Of a DNA stretch of 58,200 nucleotides, positions 35,487-46,724 are shown in pieces. The stretch is from assembly GCA_009602735.1 (NCBI GenBank), contig WELA01006056.1, positions 155,361-213,560 on the forward strand. Reading direction: 5' to 3'. Source of the stretch: Mesotaenium endlicherianum (Eukaryota; Streptophyta; Zygnematophyceae; Zygnematales; Mesotaeniaceae). Both the position numbers and the translations under genes were made by a program. Position 1 is the stretch's first letter. Each line of letters begins with the position of its first letter. The notes beneath the pieces were generated by a model. The model was given only the letters and a program-made list of their open reading frames with translations, had not been told where the DNA came from and ran no database searches.

Positions 35487-35499
35487 AAGTTGGAGGGAT
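35487..35499 (+). promoter_or_regulatory. Polypurine tract, element B
   Basis: AAGTTGGAGGGAT lies immediately before LTR-C (TGTAAT...). It is the standard position for plus-strand priming. Confidence 0.8.
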
Positions 35500-36219
35500 T
35501 GTAATGAATCAGAATATTGGTAGATATATTATTCATTTAAATATTATAATTAATCAAGTTCAACTTGCTAAACTTTAGTCAACATTCAGTCTGCTGGACT
35601 TTATATAATATTATCAGTTTAATAACTTAGCCGAGAGCAGCAGGCTAAAGTCAACTTAGGTCAGCTTGCTGACACATTCTTTGAAAGCCAGCTGACTTTT
35701 GTACTCGGTAGCAGCGAACTGCCTCGATATGCATCTAAGTGTGGTATGCTAGATGAATGGCCAGATGACATCCCTATGATGGATGGCGATTCGGGATGAT
35801 GGGAGATGGCGGTGGATTTGGTTAACCGAGGTCCTGCCAACGTGGTTAACTCCCGAGTAGGCGGTGCCATCGCACTTGCCGTTGAACAGTAAACTCATTC
35901 CATGTACATAGGCTTGACATTGCTCTCGAGTTCGGCATTCAAAAACGAGGCCAACTCTTCTGTACAGCTTACTGAGAGATATTTGAATCCAAGGCGAGAA
36001 GCCATTGATATGCATTGTCTTCTAGCCTTGCTTATGTATGAGTTTACTGATTGCATTATTGATGCTAGTTTACTTGCATTTGACTTGTGAGTATTGACCA
36101 CTGTTGGTGTGTTGTCTTTTGCTGTTTAATCAATTAACAGAAAATACCATAAAGATTACTCGCTGATATAAAGATCTTCATTAATTGTTAATCGCCTATT
36201 GGTAAGTCAATTCATTTCA
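35500..36219 (+). repeat. LTR-C of the gypsy composite
   Basis: 720 bp, TGTAAT to TTTCA. It is clearly diverged from LTR-B, so the insertion is old. It is followed by AGCGT and hAT2 coding sequence in antisense. Confidence 0.9.
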
Positions 36220-36409
36220 AGCGTTGACTCTTTCCGGAACAACGCCAACGGCTTGTGGTGGTTGCAGATGTAGATGACCACCTGCTTTCCTCTATCCACC
36301 AAATCCTTGATCCAGGATTTTTTTGCCATATCCTCCAAAAGCAGATCAACTCCATGGGCAGTGCAAGCCGTCCATGTGATGTGCGGGTACTCTGCCTCAA
36401 TGAGTCTCC
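36220..36409 (-). pseudogene. hAT2 transposase exon, cut by LTR-C
   Basis: Minus-strand exon starting after GTGTGCAG at 36409. It reads RLIEAEYPHITWTACTAHGV, then WIKDLVDRGKQVV and FRKEST, and is interrupted by the gypsy composite. It matches hAT1 22441-22640. The reading resumes at 19492. Confidence 0.85.
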
Positions 36410-36439
36410 CTGCACACGTGATATAGAGGTAGCACAAAA

Positions 36440-37360
36440 CAAAAGCAACACAAGACTTGGCAAAACATTAAGATCACAAACACAGAAAACACAAAATAGA
36501 AAACTAAGTTAGAAATGGGAGCTGCCAGCAGCTGACAGCAGCACTCTGAGACACTGAATTATAGAGCACAAATGAAGATCGAATAGAGCACATAACAACA
36601 CACTCAGTGGCAAGATTCACACTTTAAAAACCAGAGCACACAGAGCACACAGCAGTTGACAACTGCACACTCAGCGACTAAACTAAAGAGCAGAATAAAA
36701 GAGCACAAAAAACACAGCAACATTGAACAACAGCACACTCAGATACTCAATATAAGAGCATAAAGTATGAGTACACAGAGCACAATGTACAGCAGAAAGT
36801 CTCACACAGGACTCAAAAGCTACAAATAAGAGCAAACAGAGCAAAGACCAGCTGACAGGCTACAGCAGCACACTCAGACACTGAATCAAAGAGCAAAGTA
36901 AAAGGGTACACATTGCACACTCAGACCGCAGGAGTCAGAGAGCAAAGACAAGAAAACACATAGCACACTCAGACACTAAATCAAAGAGCAAAAAAACAGA
37001 GTAGACATAGCAAACTCACACACTAAATCAGAGAGCAAAAAAACTGAGTACACATAGCACACTCAGATATTTAATTAAAGAGCATACATTAAGACCACCT
37101 AGAGCATGGCACCACACTCAGACACTCAATAAAAGAGCATACAAGAAGGGCACACAGACCACAGACCAGCGGACAATAGTACACTCAGACACTGATTTAG
37201 AGAGGACAGACAAATAGCACACGTAGCACAGAGCAGGTGATAGCAGCACACTAGGACACGGAATTAAAAAGCACAATATAAGAGCACATAGAGCACACAG
37301 TAGCTGACAACAGCACACTCGAACACATTTCACAAAATTCAGCAGCAACAAATGAGAGCT
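36440..37360. repeat. Tandem-repeat intron of hAT2
   Basis: A-rich diverged repeat of about 60-80 bp with units such as GCACACTCAGACACTGAAT, AAAGAGCA and AGAGCACA (minus strand: TGCTCTT, GTGTGC). It occupies the intron between hAT2 exons 36409 and 37419, the position homologous to hAT1 intron 2. The repeat vocabulary (TGCTCTT, CTGCTGT) resembles that of the hAT1 introns. Confidence 0.75.
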
Positions 37361-37418
37361 GCTTGACCAGCAATAATCAGAATGATGTCTAGATGAATAG
37401 GGAGGAAGAGTATCATAC

Positions 37419-37852
37419 CTGCAGCTTTGCAGACCGAAGCTGAGTCAGTACAAAGCTGAAGGATGTTGGTAGGGCCCAATTTATCTATGACCTCCCGAAG
37501 TAGACCAGCAAGATATGCAGCACTCTTTGTCATATTCTCGGTATTCACCGCCTTCACAAACATCTCTCCTTCCGGAGATGATATCATGAAGTTAATCAAG
37601 GGCCTCTTAGTGTGATCGGTCCAACCGTCCGAGGTTATTGTAAACCCATACACACCAGCCCGATCAATGTACAAAAGAAGCTGTTTCTTAGTCACAGCAG
37701 CTTCCTTGTCTAAGTGGCTAGTTCTTAGGCGATCAATTTTAGGAGGTATATAACCGGCTCCAGCTTTTTGAACAGCTCTAATGGCTTCTCTAAACGACAA
37801 GCTATTAGCAATATTGCAAGCTAGGCCATTGTCATAGAAAAAGCAAGCTATA
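37419..37852 (-). pseudogene. hAT2 transposase, DUF659 part
   Basis: Reads (minus strand) FFYDNGLACNIANSLSFREA, FTITSDGWTDHTKRPLINFM and LQLCTDSASVCKAAG, ending at a GTATGA donor. This piece is open, and at the position of the hAT1 stop it has Gln. It is interrupted on the right by the chromovirus at 37853. Confidence 0.9.
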
Positions 37853-38355
37853 TGTAGTGATTTGAGTTATTATATATTAGTATGCATATATTTTAATGTT
37901 TTCAAATATATTTGGAGTAGTATTGTGTGGAGTCAAGTGTGAATAGGTACTCTAGTAACTTGGTTCATGTCCTTTGAACCTTCCAAGGCATTTTCGAAGT
38001 TAGAGGAAAGACCTAGAAGAACTCCATGTGGCAAAAGTCAGATGTGCCATTTTTAGGTCAAAAGGACATGTGTACATTATTCTAGAAAGAGGTGGCAAGT
38101 TTTGGGATGTGTTGGGTGCCAACACATCAACATACACCTTCCTAGAAATTACTTATGTAGCAAGTATATAAACAAGAGCTAGAACATAGAAAGACATTCC
38201 AGAATCACTCTTGTACTTGCCAAAATCCAGAAATATATTAACTTTCAAGAAGCCATCTCTCTTTCAAGAAGCTACCACTTGTGTTCAAAGATCCTTGTCT
38301 TGAATAGATAAAGTATTCTGTTTTACTAAGTACTTTATCTATCTGTTTCACTACA
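37853..38355 (+). repeat. 5' LTR of gypsy2
   Basis: 503 bp. It contains a TATATAAA box at 38165-38172, a likely Pol II promoter for the element's RNA. Confidence 0.93.
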
Positions 38356-38356
38356 G

Positions 38357-38368
38357 TGGTATCGGAGC
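38357..38368 (+). promoter_or_regulatory. Primer-binding site, gypsy2
   Basis: TGGTATCGGAGC, one base after the LTR end. It has the same variant of the initiator-Met-tRNA-type site as the older gypsy composite. Confidence 0.88.
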
Positions 38369-38392
38369 TAGGCACTTTGGTAGCACAAGAAG

Positions 38393-39673
38393 ATGGCCGA
38401 TCCTCAAGACCAACAGCAAGCTTTCGAAGGAAGCCCTTCCTCTCCAAGACACCCTCCTCCAGCGCCGATGGGAGAGCCCACTCAAGAAAATCTGCAACAA
38501 CAAGAAGCACCACAAGGAGGAGCACACCCTCCTCCAGCGTCGATGGGAGAGCCTACTCAAGGAAATCTCCAACAACAAGAAGCACCACAAGGAGGAGCAC
38601 CGTCAAATCCCGTGGCAGCCGCTATAGCAAAGTTGACCCCACCACAAGGAGTTCCCGCAAATGAGTGGGCAGCCTTCCTAATGACCGTCCACAACCAAGT
38701 GGGCTTGGCCACCTATGAAGCAACCGTGCAAGCGTCAAGAGAAGCTATGGCTGCCATGGTTGCCCCTATTGCGAGCAATGCTCAAAATCCAGCCCCGGCT
38801 CAAGCGCCTCCACAAGAGCCAACGAGAGCAAGGAAACTCATCAAGCCCGGCAAACCCGACACTTTCAACCCCGGGAAAGGTGCCAACCTGAATTTATGGC
38901 TCTACCAAGTGGAGACGTACCTCGCATTCCTTGAAGTACCCGAGGAGGACTACGTTCCCTTTGCCGTTACCTTACTTAGAGGAGCAGCAACATCATGGTG
39001 GCGTAACTATCAAGCGGCTATATATCAAGCTATGGCGCACCCCATGCTCGGCCAAGAGCCCCCACCATCATATGCAAGATGGGCAGATTTTCGTGAGGCC
39101 CTCAAGAAGCAATTCATGCCCATCAATGCGGAGAAGATTGCCCGAGGAAAGCTCCACCATCTCAAGCAAACGACGTCCGTTCAAGAGTATACATCCAGAT
39201 TTCACGCCCTCACTCTTGAGATCCCCAACATGTCTCTCGAGGAGAAGATTGACCGCTACATCTTTGGCCTCAAACCCAAGGTGGCAAAGGAAGTGGAGTT
39301 ACGCGACTTGACGGACTTCTCAAAGATCATTGAAGTGGCCCAAAAGGTGGATACCTTGGATTTCAAGCACTCCGTGCCTTCATCTTCACGGGTACCGACG
39401 ACGCGGGTGTACGCAGCCCCTTCCACATCCGAATCTGGACCCACACCCATGGAAATCGGAGTTATTAAAAGGGACCCCGCGGCTGCCCGGAAGAGTGGAA
39501 GACCCTCCAATGACACTTATGATGCAAGAAACCAGCAAGGAGTGAAAGCAAGACTCTCCCCGGCTGAAAAAGAAGCTCTCATGACGGCTGGACTATGCTT
39601 TTATTGCAAGGAAAAGGGCCATCGTGCACTTTCATGCCCCAAAAAGTTGTCAAAAAACGGACAGCGCCGGTAG
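38393..39673 (+). CDS. Gag polyprotein of gypsy2
   Basis: 426-residue retrotransposon Gag, the capsid/nucleocapsid protein that packages element RNA. Start at [11 protein letters not shown], 25 bases after the primer-binding site. Residues about 20-70 are Pro/Gln-rich and contain two copies of a 25-residue unit ([11 protein letters not shown]...EAPQGGA). The capsid-type domain runs about 150-300 ([43 protein letters not shown]). A CCHC zinc knuckle near residue 402 ([14 protein letters not shown]) binds nucleic acid. It overlaps pol by at least 79 bases in the -1 relation, so a -1 frameshift is the likely way Pol is made. Confidence 0.95.
   Translation: MADPQDQQQAFEGSPSSPRHPPPAPMGEPTQENLQQQEAPQGGAHPPPASMGEPTQGNLQQQEAPQGGAPSNPVAAAIAKLTPPQGVPANEWAAFLMTVHNQVGLATYEATVQASREAMAAMVAPIASNAQNPAPAQAPPQEPTRARKLIKPGKPDTFNPGKGANLNLWLYQVETYLAFLEVPEEDYVPFAVTLLRGAATSWWRNYQAAIYQAMAHPMLGQEPPPSYARWADFREALKKQFMPINAEKIARGKLHHLKQTTSVQEYTSRFHALTLEIPNMSLEEKIDRYIFGLKPKVAKEVELRDLTDFSKIIEVAQKVDTLDFKHSVPSSSRVPTTRVYAAPSTSESGPTPMEIGVIKRDPAAARKSGRPSNDTYDARNQQGVKARLSPAEKEALMTAGLCFYCKEKGHRALSCPKKLSKNGQRR
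38452..38601 (+). repeat. 75-bp tandem duplication inside gag
   Basis: Two nearly identical 75-base units (25 codons) starting at 38452 and 38527. They keep the frame. Confidence 0.85.
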
Positions 39674-42600
39674 GCCAGGAGCCTACCACCCCAAGACCCA
39701 CTTCACGAGAAGGCAACACGCCAAGTGAGGTGGAGACCCCCGTTGAAGACGACGTTCCAGCCCCAATGAGTTTGAGAGGTTACCTTGGAGGAGAGAAGGT
39801 CCACATCTTGGTGGATAGCGGAGCTCAAGGCAACTTCATTGCTGCAGATTTTGCCACCAAGCACGGTATTACTATGCGAACTCTTGACCACGACGAGGAG
39901 ATTATGATGCCCGATGGATTCTCCTATACTACCCCTTCCAAGAAGACGTACCCCTTGGCACTCTCTATCAAGTCCTTCAAGGATAGAGTAGTGTTCTCCC
40001 CCATGCAATTGGGCAAGTACGACGTCATCCTAGGGACGCCTTGGTTGACCAAGCACAACCCCCAAGTTGATTGGAGGACCGGTACTATCAAGATCAAGAA
40101 TGACATCACTTCAAGAATCTGTATTTTGCGCGCAATCCAGAATATCCAGACCCAAGACATCCAGAAGCCGGCACACGAGATACTATTGTCCGCCCTCCAA
40201 CTCAAGAGACTTGTGAGGAAGGGACACGAGCTTCTTTTGGCCTTGATCACGCCAAAAGACATCAAGAAAGACATCGAGAGTCAAGAAGGCAGCCCCGTTC
40301 CCAAGGAGATACAAGAAGTCTTAGAGGACTACAAAGAAGTGTTCTCCCCGGAATTGCCCAAGGGCCTACCCCCCAAAAGATTCGTAGACCACAAGATAGA
40401 GTTGGAGCCCGGAAGCAAGCCCATCTCTCGGCCTACGTTCAAAATGTCATACACGGAGCTAGACGAAGTCAAGAAGCAAATCAAGGAGCTACTGGAGCAT
40501 GGCTTCATTCGACCTAGCAAGTCGCCATTTGGAGCCCCGGTGCTATTTGTCAAGAAGAAAGATGGTACCTTGAGGATGTGTGTGGACTATCGCGCCCTCA
40601 ACAAGATCACCATCAAGAATCGATACCCGCTGCCGCGCATGGATGAGCTCATGGACCGGCTGGTTGGAGCCAAGTACTTCACGAAGATTGACTTACGGAG
40701 CGGCTACCACCAGATTCGCATCGCAGAACCGGACATAGAGAAGACGGCATTCAGGACAAGATATGGACATTTTGAGTTCATGGTCCTGCCATTTGGACTC
40801 ACCAACGCGCCAGCAACTTTCATGACTATGATGAACACCATATTTCAGCCCATGTTGGACAGATTTGTGGTGGTATTCATCGATGACATCCTTATCTACA
40901 GCAAGACCCTTGAAGAGCATGCGAGACACTTGAAAGAAGTCCTTGAAGTATTGAAGCAAAACAAGCTATTTGCGAAGGAGTCAAAGTGCGAGTTTGCCAA
41001 ACAAGAAGTGGAGTTCCTAGGTCTCCACGTGACTGCTGATGGCATCAAGATGGACCCCAAGAAGACCACGGTGGTGGAGGAATGGCCAACCCCCACGACC
41101 AAGAAAGAACTCCAGTCATTCTTGGGATTTGCCAATTGGTACAGAAAATTCATCCAAGGCTTCTCGCACATAGCAGCCCCCCTGACAGATCTACTCAAGA
41201 AGGACAGGCTATATACATGGACCGAGAAAGAGGAAGAGGCATTTCAAGAGTTAAAGCGAAGATTGACCACATCCCCGGTGCTCACACTCCCAAGTCCAAA
41301 CCCAGATTGGCCCTTCCACGTCATCACCGATGCATCTTCCTATGCAATAGGAGCAATACGGCTTCAAGACCAAGGCAAGGGACTGCAGCCCATCGCCTAC
41401 GAGTCAAGGAAGCTAAAGCCAGCCGAGCAAAATTATACAACCACGGAGCGAGAGGCATTGGCGATTGTACATGCCTTGAAGGTTTGGCGCTGCTACGTTG
41501 AAGGACGCAAAGTACTAGTCACCACGGACCACGAGGCGTTAAAGCACCTCCAAACGCAGCCGTATCTCTCAAGGAGACAAGCAAGATGGAGCGGATACTT
41601 GCAACAATACAACATCACGATTCAGTACCAGCCCGGCAAGACAAACCCGGCTGACCCCCTCTCAAGACTGCAATTAAATGCAGTGATGGTATCCCTGAAG
41701 ACAGATCTGGAAGCTCGATTTTCAGCCGCCTATGAAAGAGACCCTTACTACAAGAACGGAGAAGCAGCCTTGGACCCATGCAAGAAGCAAGAAGGCAATT
41801 ATTGGGTGAGGCAAGATACGGGCCAGAGATGTGTTCCTAATGACTTAGACCTCCGGCTCTTGCTTCTACGAGAAGCACACGACAACCCTCTTGGAGGACA
41901 CTTTGGAATCCTAAGGACCACGGGCGTTCTAGCTAGGACTTATTGTTGGCCAGGCATGTCTAAGCAAGTCAAGGAGTACTGCAGGAGCTGTGACACATGC
42001 CAAAGAATCAAGCCATCATCGCAAAAGGCGGGAGGACTCCTCCAACCACTACCAATCCCCGAAAGACAATGGACGGACATCTCAATGGACCTTATCGTGG
42101 ACTTGCCCGTGACACCTCGAGGCCATAATGCAATACTCACGGTGGTGGACAGACTTACCAAGATGGCTCATTTTATTCCCACGACGACTAAGGCTACAGC
42201 ACCACAACTTGCAAGACTCATCTTTGACAACATCTTCCGACTCCATGGACTACCATCAAGAATTGTGTCAGATAGAGATCCAAGATTCACAAGCCATTTC
42301 TGGAAAAATCTCTTCAAGAACTTGGGTACATCGCTGGATATGTCTACTGCCTACCACCCACAATCAGATGGGCAAACCGAGCGTATGAATCGTACCCTAA
42401 AGACCTCTCTAAAGGCCTACGTGTCTACCCTCGAGCAAGACTGGGACATGTACTTGACCCCCCTCGAGTTTGCCTACAACAACACTACGCAGGCCTCTAC
42501 CCAAGAGTCCCCATTCTTCCTCAACTATGGCTTCCATCCGACCACGCCACTGAGCTTCACGGCTGGCCATGATGAAGTACCTGCAGCCACAAATTTTATG

Positions 42601-43260
42601 GAGACATTAAAAGCAGCCCTTACAGCAGCGAAGAAAGCTCTACAACATGCGCAAGATGCTCAAGCACGAGTGGCGAACAGCTCCAGAAGAGAAATTACGT
42701 ACAGAGCGGGTGACAACGTGTTACTATCATCCAAGAACATTTCCCTGAACAACAGGCCTGCCGGCAGCAAGTTCTCTCCCAAGTATTTGGGACCCTTCAA
42801 GATTATCCAGCAAGTCAACCCCGTTGCTTTCAAGCTAGAACTTCCCCAGACTATGCACATCGACCCCGTATTCCACGCTTCCCTCTTCAAGCCGTATGTG
42901 CAACCCGACAACAAGTTCCCAGGACGTGTGACAACCCCACCAGCCCCAACAATAGTGGATGATCATTTGGAGTACGAAGTGGAAGACATAGTGGCTATGA
43001 GAAATTTCAGGAGACAGCAGCAATACTTGATCAAGTGGAAAGGATATCCAGATTCGGAGAATAGTTGGGTGGCGGCGCACTACCTTGACAAAGTTCAACG
43101 AAAGTTGAAGCGCTTCCATACCGCCAACCCCCATCTTGGACCAGCCCCAAGTCTCTCTACTAGAAGCCCGAAGACTTCAGGGAGGCAGCCTGCCACCATC
43201 AAGAAGCAGCAGAAGACCCCTTGGAGGCAGCTTGCAAGAACCACAAAGAGGAAAAAATGA
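39595..43260 (+). CDS. Pol polyprotein of gypsy2 (PR-RT-RH-IN-chromodomain)
   Basis: Uninterrupted frame of 1,221 residues counted from the first Met; the real N-terminus comes from frameshifting out of gag. Protease active site DSGAQG at residue 74. Reverse transcriptase with YRALNKI (about 331), [13 protein letters not shown], and the catalytic [10 protein letters not shown] (about 426). RNase H with [11 protein letters not shown] (about 578) and [10 protein letters not shown]. Integrase HHCC finger about 761-803 and DDE residues in SMDLIVDLP (829), SDRDPRFTS (893) and SDGQTERMN (923). Chromodomain at about 1125-1172 ([20 protein letters not shown]), thought to steer integration to particular chromatin. 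All catalytic motifs look intact, so this copy may be functional. Confidence 0.97.
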   Translation: MLLLQGKGPSCTFMPQKVVKKRTAPVGQEPTTPRPTSREGNTPSEVETPVEDDVPAPMSLRGYLGGEKVHILVDSGAQGNFIAADFATKHGITMRTLDHDEEIMMPDGFSYTTPSKKTYPLALSIKSFKDRVVFSPMQLGKYDVILGTPWLTKHNPQVDWRTGTIKIKNDITSRICILRAIQNIQTQDIQKPAHEILLSALQLKRLVRKGHELLLALITPKDIKKDIESQEGSPVPKEIQEVLEDYKEVFSPELPKGLPPKRFVDHKIELEPGSKPISRPTFKMSYTELDEVKKQIKELLEHGFIRPSKSPFGAPVLFVKKKDGTLRMCVDYRALNKITIKNRYPLPRMDELMDRLVGAKYFTKIDLRSGYHQIRIAEPDIEKTAFRTRYGHFEFMVLPFGLTNAPATFMTMMNTIFQPMLDRFVVVFIDDILIYSKTLEEHARHLKEVLEVLKQNKLFAKESKCEFAKQEVEFLGLHVTADGIKMDPKKTTVVEEWPTPTTKKELQSFLGFANWYRKFIQGFSHIAAPLTDLLKKDRLYTWTEKEEEAFQELKRRLTTSPVLTLPSPNPDWPFHVITDASSYAIGAIRLQDQGKGLQPIAYESRKLKPAEQNYTTTEREALAIVHALKVWRCYVEGRKVLVTTDHEALKHLQTQPYLSRRQARWSGYLQQYNITIQYQPGKTNPADPLSRLQLNAVMVSLKTDLEARFSAAYERDPYYKNGEAALDPCKKQEGNYWVRQDTGQRCVPNDLDLRLLLLREAHDNPLGGHFGILRTTGVLARTYCWPGMSKQVKEYCRSCDTCQRIKPSSQKAGGLLQPLPIPERQWTDISMDLIVDLPVTPRGHNAILTVVDRLTKMAHFIPTTTKATAPQLARLIFDNIFRLHGLPSRIVSDRDPRFTSHFWKNLFKNLGTSLDMSTAYHPQSDGQTERMNRTLKTSLKAYVSTLEQDWDMYLTPLEFAYNNTTQASTQESPFFLNYGFHPTTPLSFTAGHDEVPAATNFMETLKAALTAAKKALQHAQDAQARVANSSRREITYRAGDNVLLSSKNISLNNRPAGSKFSPKYLGPFKIIQQVNPVAFKLELPQTMHIDPVFHASLFKPYVQPDNKFPGRVTTPPAPTIVDDHLEYEVEDIVAMRNFRRQQQYLIKWKGYPDSENSWVAAHYLDKVQRKLKRFHTANPHLGPAPSLSTRSPKTSGRQPATIKKQQKTPWRQLARTTKRKK

Positions 43261-44018
43261 CATTAGACACTTTCCTCTTCTTGCAGTTTCTGGACAGCCA
43301 CCTAAAACTGCTATTGGCGATAGTACTCTTCATAATAAATTCTGAAAATTTACTTGGCTGTAGTCCATGAGTAGCCGGTCATTTAGAGTCCAAGTTTGCT
43401 TAATTTGGAGCACTGGTGAGAGAGATATGATGCTCTAAGTAGAAGGGGGTCAGGCTGCTGGCATTGTTAGGACAGAATATGCCTTCTGACATTGTGCCTT
43501 CCCCTGAACTTGGAATGCTCTGAAACTCAAGACTCTGGTAGAACATCTTACAGCGCCCAGTTTGAGACTTACTTTGCAGAATTTGGAGAAGTATAGAAGG
43601 ACTTATGATTTTCAGAAGTTTCTGCACAGATTTGGAGGAGTGCCTACTCTCTCAGCTCTCAACGACACTCCAGAAATGAGAATGCTCTCAAATTTGGTGA
43701 CCCGGTAGAGTTCTCCGACGCGGTCCGTCTGGCACTCGAATTTTCAGATTTGGAGCAGTTCTGTGGCCGCTATGAATTTTTGAGTTCGTGGCAGATTCTG
43801 GGCCAACTTGTACAATTTTCTTTATCATTAAGGAGTAGGCTAGCCAATAAGGTCACACCACCTACGACCTTGCCTAGTCTACCTTACATGTGTAGCACCT
43901 GACTTGGCGCTTTTGACTATTCCTCTTCACATGTGTGGCATCTGACTTGAAACTGTTGACTATTTTGCTCCACATGTGTAAGACCTGACTTGACGCGCCG
44001 AGACGTCGCTTTTTCTAT
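43261..44018 (+). other. Untranslated spacer of gypsy2 with short tandem repeats
   Basis: About 760 bases between the pol stop and the polypurine tract with no open frame of note. Its last part (about 43886-44005) holds three diverged copies of a roughly 45-base unit, each starting near ACATGTGTAGCACCTGACTT and containing TTGACTATT. Confidence 0.7.
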
Positions 44019-44029
44019 CGGGGGGGTGA
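44019..44029 (+). promoter_or_regulatory. Polypurine tract, gypsy2
   Basis: GGGGGGGTGA immediately before the 3' LTR, the site for plus-strand DNA priming. Confidence 0.8.
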
Positions 44030-44532
44030 TGTAGTGATTTGAGTTATTATATATTAGTTTGCATATATTTTAATGTTTTCAAATATATTTGGAGTAGTAT
44101 TGTGTGGAGTCAAGTGTGAATAGGTACTCTAGTAACTTGGTTCATGTCCTTTGAACCTTCCAAGGCATTTTCGAAGTTAGAGGAAAGACCTAGAAGAACT
44201 CCATGTGGCAAAAGTCAGATGTGCCATTTTTAGGTCAAAAGGACATGTGTACATTATTCTAGAAAGAGGTGGCAAGTTTTGGGATGTGTTGGGTGCCAAC
44301 ACATCAACATACACCTTCCTAGAAATTACTTATGTAGCAAGTATATAAACAAGAGCTAGAACATAGAAAGACATTCCAGAATCACTCTTGTACTTGCCAA
44401 AATCCAGAAATATATTAACTTTCAAGAAGCCATCTCTCTTTCAAGAAGCTACCACTTGTGTTCAAAGATCCTTGTCTTGAATATATAAAGTATTCTGTTT
44501 TACTAAGTACTTTATCTATCTGTTTCACTACA
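44030..44532 (+). repeat. 3' LTR of gypsy2
   Basis: 503 bp, almost identical to the 5' LTR, with a TATATAAA box at 44342-44349. It is followed by CTATA. Confidence 0.93.
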
Positions 44533-45055
44533 CTATAGCCTGATCTGCAAGCTCCCTATTTGTGACGTTGAAGGCCTGCTCTAAAGTGATTTGAACAACT
44601 TCCTGGCTGCTCTTCCCAGGTACATAGTCACCACCATATTTATGTGCCAAAACATCCTCCAAAGCCAATTTATGCCGCAGCTCTCTAACACGTGCCAGCT
44701 CCTTTTCAGCCTTCTTCTTGGCAGCTTTCTTGACATCAACCTCACGGACAACTTTAGCCATGTAAACAGCAACATCAGAATCTACTTTGAGACATGTAGC
44801 AATGTCACGACGAGGAATCTGAGAGAGATGTAGTCGGACCCTAGTGCAACCTTCTGCAAACTCAAAATTGCAAAGCTTGCATCTCACTCTATTTTTCCGT
44901 GAGCCAGCTGCGGGTGGCAAAGTAGTAACATATTGCCATTCGGATCTTTCAGCAGTAAAGATGGAAAATACTTGCTTGCCTTTGCTTATTGACTGAGAAA
45001 GGCTGGTGCTGCTTGGTTGGGAAGCCAAGACGTCGCGAGGACCATCGGGGTCCAT
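44533..45055 (-). pseudogene. hAT2 transposase, N-terminal part
   Basis: Likely start at MDPDGPRDVLASQPSS (45055). It has the BED-type finger CKLCNFEFAEGCTRVRLHL and a Lys/Glu-rich helical stretch, and ends NVTNRELADQAI at the gypsy2 insertion. It matches hAT1 21250-21660 at clear but moderate similarity, so hAT1 and hAT2 are separate family members rather than recent copies of each other. Confidence 0.88.
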
Positions 45056-45466
45056 GTCAAAGAAACAGAGCCTCACTGACGGTAGACGGCAGACACAAAG
45101 CTGAAAAGAATGTAGCTTAGTCCATGGCGACAAGGTGCTAAGTGACACTCAATCTAATGTGCTTAGTGCTGCCTGCTCGCAGAAATCAGATTGCAAAAGA
45201 GCAAGATAACTCTTGCATTGATTGGCGTTCCTGCATTTGCGCATCGGAACTTGGATGCACAAATAGCAGGCTTCAAACGTGGGTCATGGCAGTCTAACAT
45301 GGCCCGTGAAGGTGACGTAAAGCTGCAGGGAACCATTGACGCAGGTAATGTTATTCAAGATTGGCGAAATTTGTTAACGCTGTGCCACGAGGTTGTTGAC
45401 TCGACTTCGCATGGTTAATTTGAGGGCAGCGTGTCAGATTCAAAAAATAATTAGGCACTTACACGC

Positions 45467-46724
45467 TGTAATGAATCAATTCATTACTTAACTTATTGAT
45501 TGCATATATAAATATAACACTAAATAAGTATCATGTCAATATACTCACATGTGCGAGTTCATCTAAATGAATGTTTGTCGATAGAATGCGAGTTTACTGA
45601 CTTTGTCGAAAAGGTCAGCAGGATGACTTTTGTATTATATTGTAGTTTGCTGACTTTGTTGAAAAGGTCAGCAGGATGACATTTTGTATCATAGTGTAGT
45701 TTGCTGAGATTACCTGTACATATGTAGGACATAATATCAATACGTTGATATGGAGTAAGCTCGTATGATAATAGTCAGTATAGTTGGACCCAGTACGCTG
45801 AGGATAGATATATTCATCGAGATAATTAGTTATGGATTGGTATATGTGACCGAAGTAAACTGAAAGTCGGGAGGTCGATTGAGATTTGTAAAACCGATGT
45901 CCTACCAGTGTGGTTGAAACCTCGCTAGGCGGAGCCGTCGTCAGTCAACTGAACAGTTAGGACTTCAGTCAACCGACCAATTAATATGGTCGTTATACCT
46001 AGATCCGTGGGCCCCAACTTAACGGGTTTCCCACGAATCGGCGCACTTTGCGCCGTGGTCAACCAGGTGGTCACTAGGTACATAGCAGGCTGGGATCTTG
46101 TGGTCCCTCATTGTGGACAGTAGGCTTTACAGTCGGATTTCTACTTGCAAGTCATGTGTGCACTTTTGGGTTCGTTCTAATGACCAGCCTTCACGGAAAT
46201 TGACATGGCTGCTTTGTCTGCGCTCCAAATGGAAGGAAGAAGGACTTTTCGTAAAGGTCTCGTCAAGATGCATTTGTTGCTGTTAAGTTTGCTCAATTTC
46301 AAGTAGTATTGACAGTGTTATGCCCTCTGACATTTCGGGGTCACACAGCGGACAGATTCCATGGTTTTGCACCTAAGTCAGTGGGATGTGTTTTAGCTAC
46401 TTTATGGTCATCTGAATGAGAGCGCCTTTGCTATTCAGTCCCCTGATGTTGTGTATGTGCTTATACATGCTTGTATGCCTGGTAAGCAAGAGGCCATGAG
46501 TTTCTAAAGGAGGAGCTCTAGTCCTCAAGCTCGCCTCTTTCTTGTGCCTTGTAGTAGTGTGCAACTATGGCACACTACGGTAAGTGAGTCAAGGGTTATA
46601 AATGAGTAGGCTGAGTTCATTGTAAGGGCAAAGATCGATCCCTGATTTCTCACGATTCCACCTATCTCTGATCTTATATATTTAAATAAAATATATTAAT
46701 CTTAAATAAGCAAGATTCATTTCA
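45467..46724. mobile_element. Solo LTR (1,258 bp)
   Basis: Begins TGTAATGAATCA and ends GATTCATTTCA, with a perfect 5-bp TSD CACGC on both sides (45462-45466 and 46725-46729). There is no internal region, so it is the product of LTR-LTR recombination. It shares its first ten bases and its TTCATTTCA end with the LTRs of the gypsy composite but is longer and otherwise different. Inside, a 53-bp unit containing TTGCTGACTTTGT, GAAAAGGTCAGCAGGATGAC is repeated in tandem (about 45598-45705). Confidence 0.9.

Larger units (their letters stand above)
19493..36219 (+). mobile_element. Ty3/gypsy chromovirus composite with three LTRs
   Basis: LTR-A (19493-19709 plus 26923-27402), a gag 5' piece (27403-27977), LTR-B (27978-28696), a full but decayed internal region (28697-35499) and LTR-C (35500-36219). 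Each LTR begins TGTAAT and ends TTTCA; A and B are followed by the primer-binding site TGGTATCGGAGCA. The outer flanks are AGCAT (19488-19492) and AGCGT (36220-36224), a 5-bp TSD with one change, and the hAT2 coding sequence is continuous across it. The simplest history is that element B inserted into gag of element A, after which LTR recombination removed the right side of A. The whole composite is old and has many stops. Confidence 0.85.
37853..44532 (+). mobile_element. Nearly intact Ty3/gypsy chromovirus (gypsy2)
   Basis: 6,680 bp with 503-bp LTRs (37853-38355 and 44030-44532, TGTAGT to ACTACA), a 5-bp TSD CTATA (37848-37852 and 44533-44537), a primer-binding site at 38357, gag, pol and a polypurine tract at 44019-44029. 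By eye the two LTRs differ at two positions only (A/T early and G/T late), which implies a young insertion. It interrupts the hAT2 transposase between 37852 and 44533. Confidence 0.96.

Noticed and set aside
36440..37360. CRISPR-like repeat array
   Set aside because: Units drift and lack constant repeats with unique spacers; the array sits between two transposase exons in a plant genome.
39703..43134. Antisense frames across gypsy2 pol
   Set aside because: They are shadows of the strongly supported sense polyprotein.
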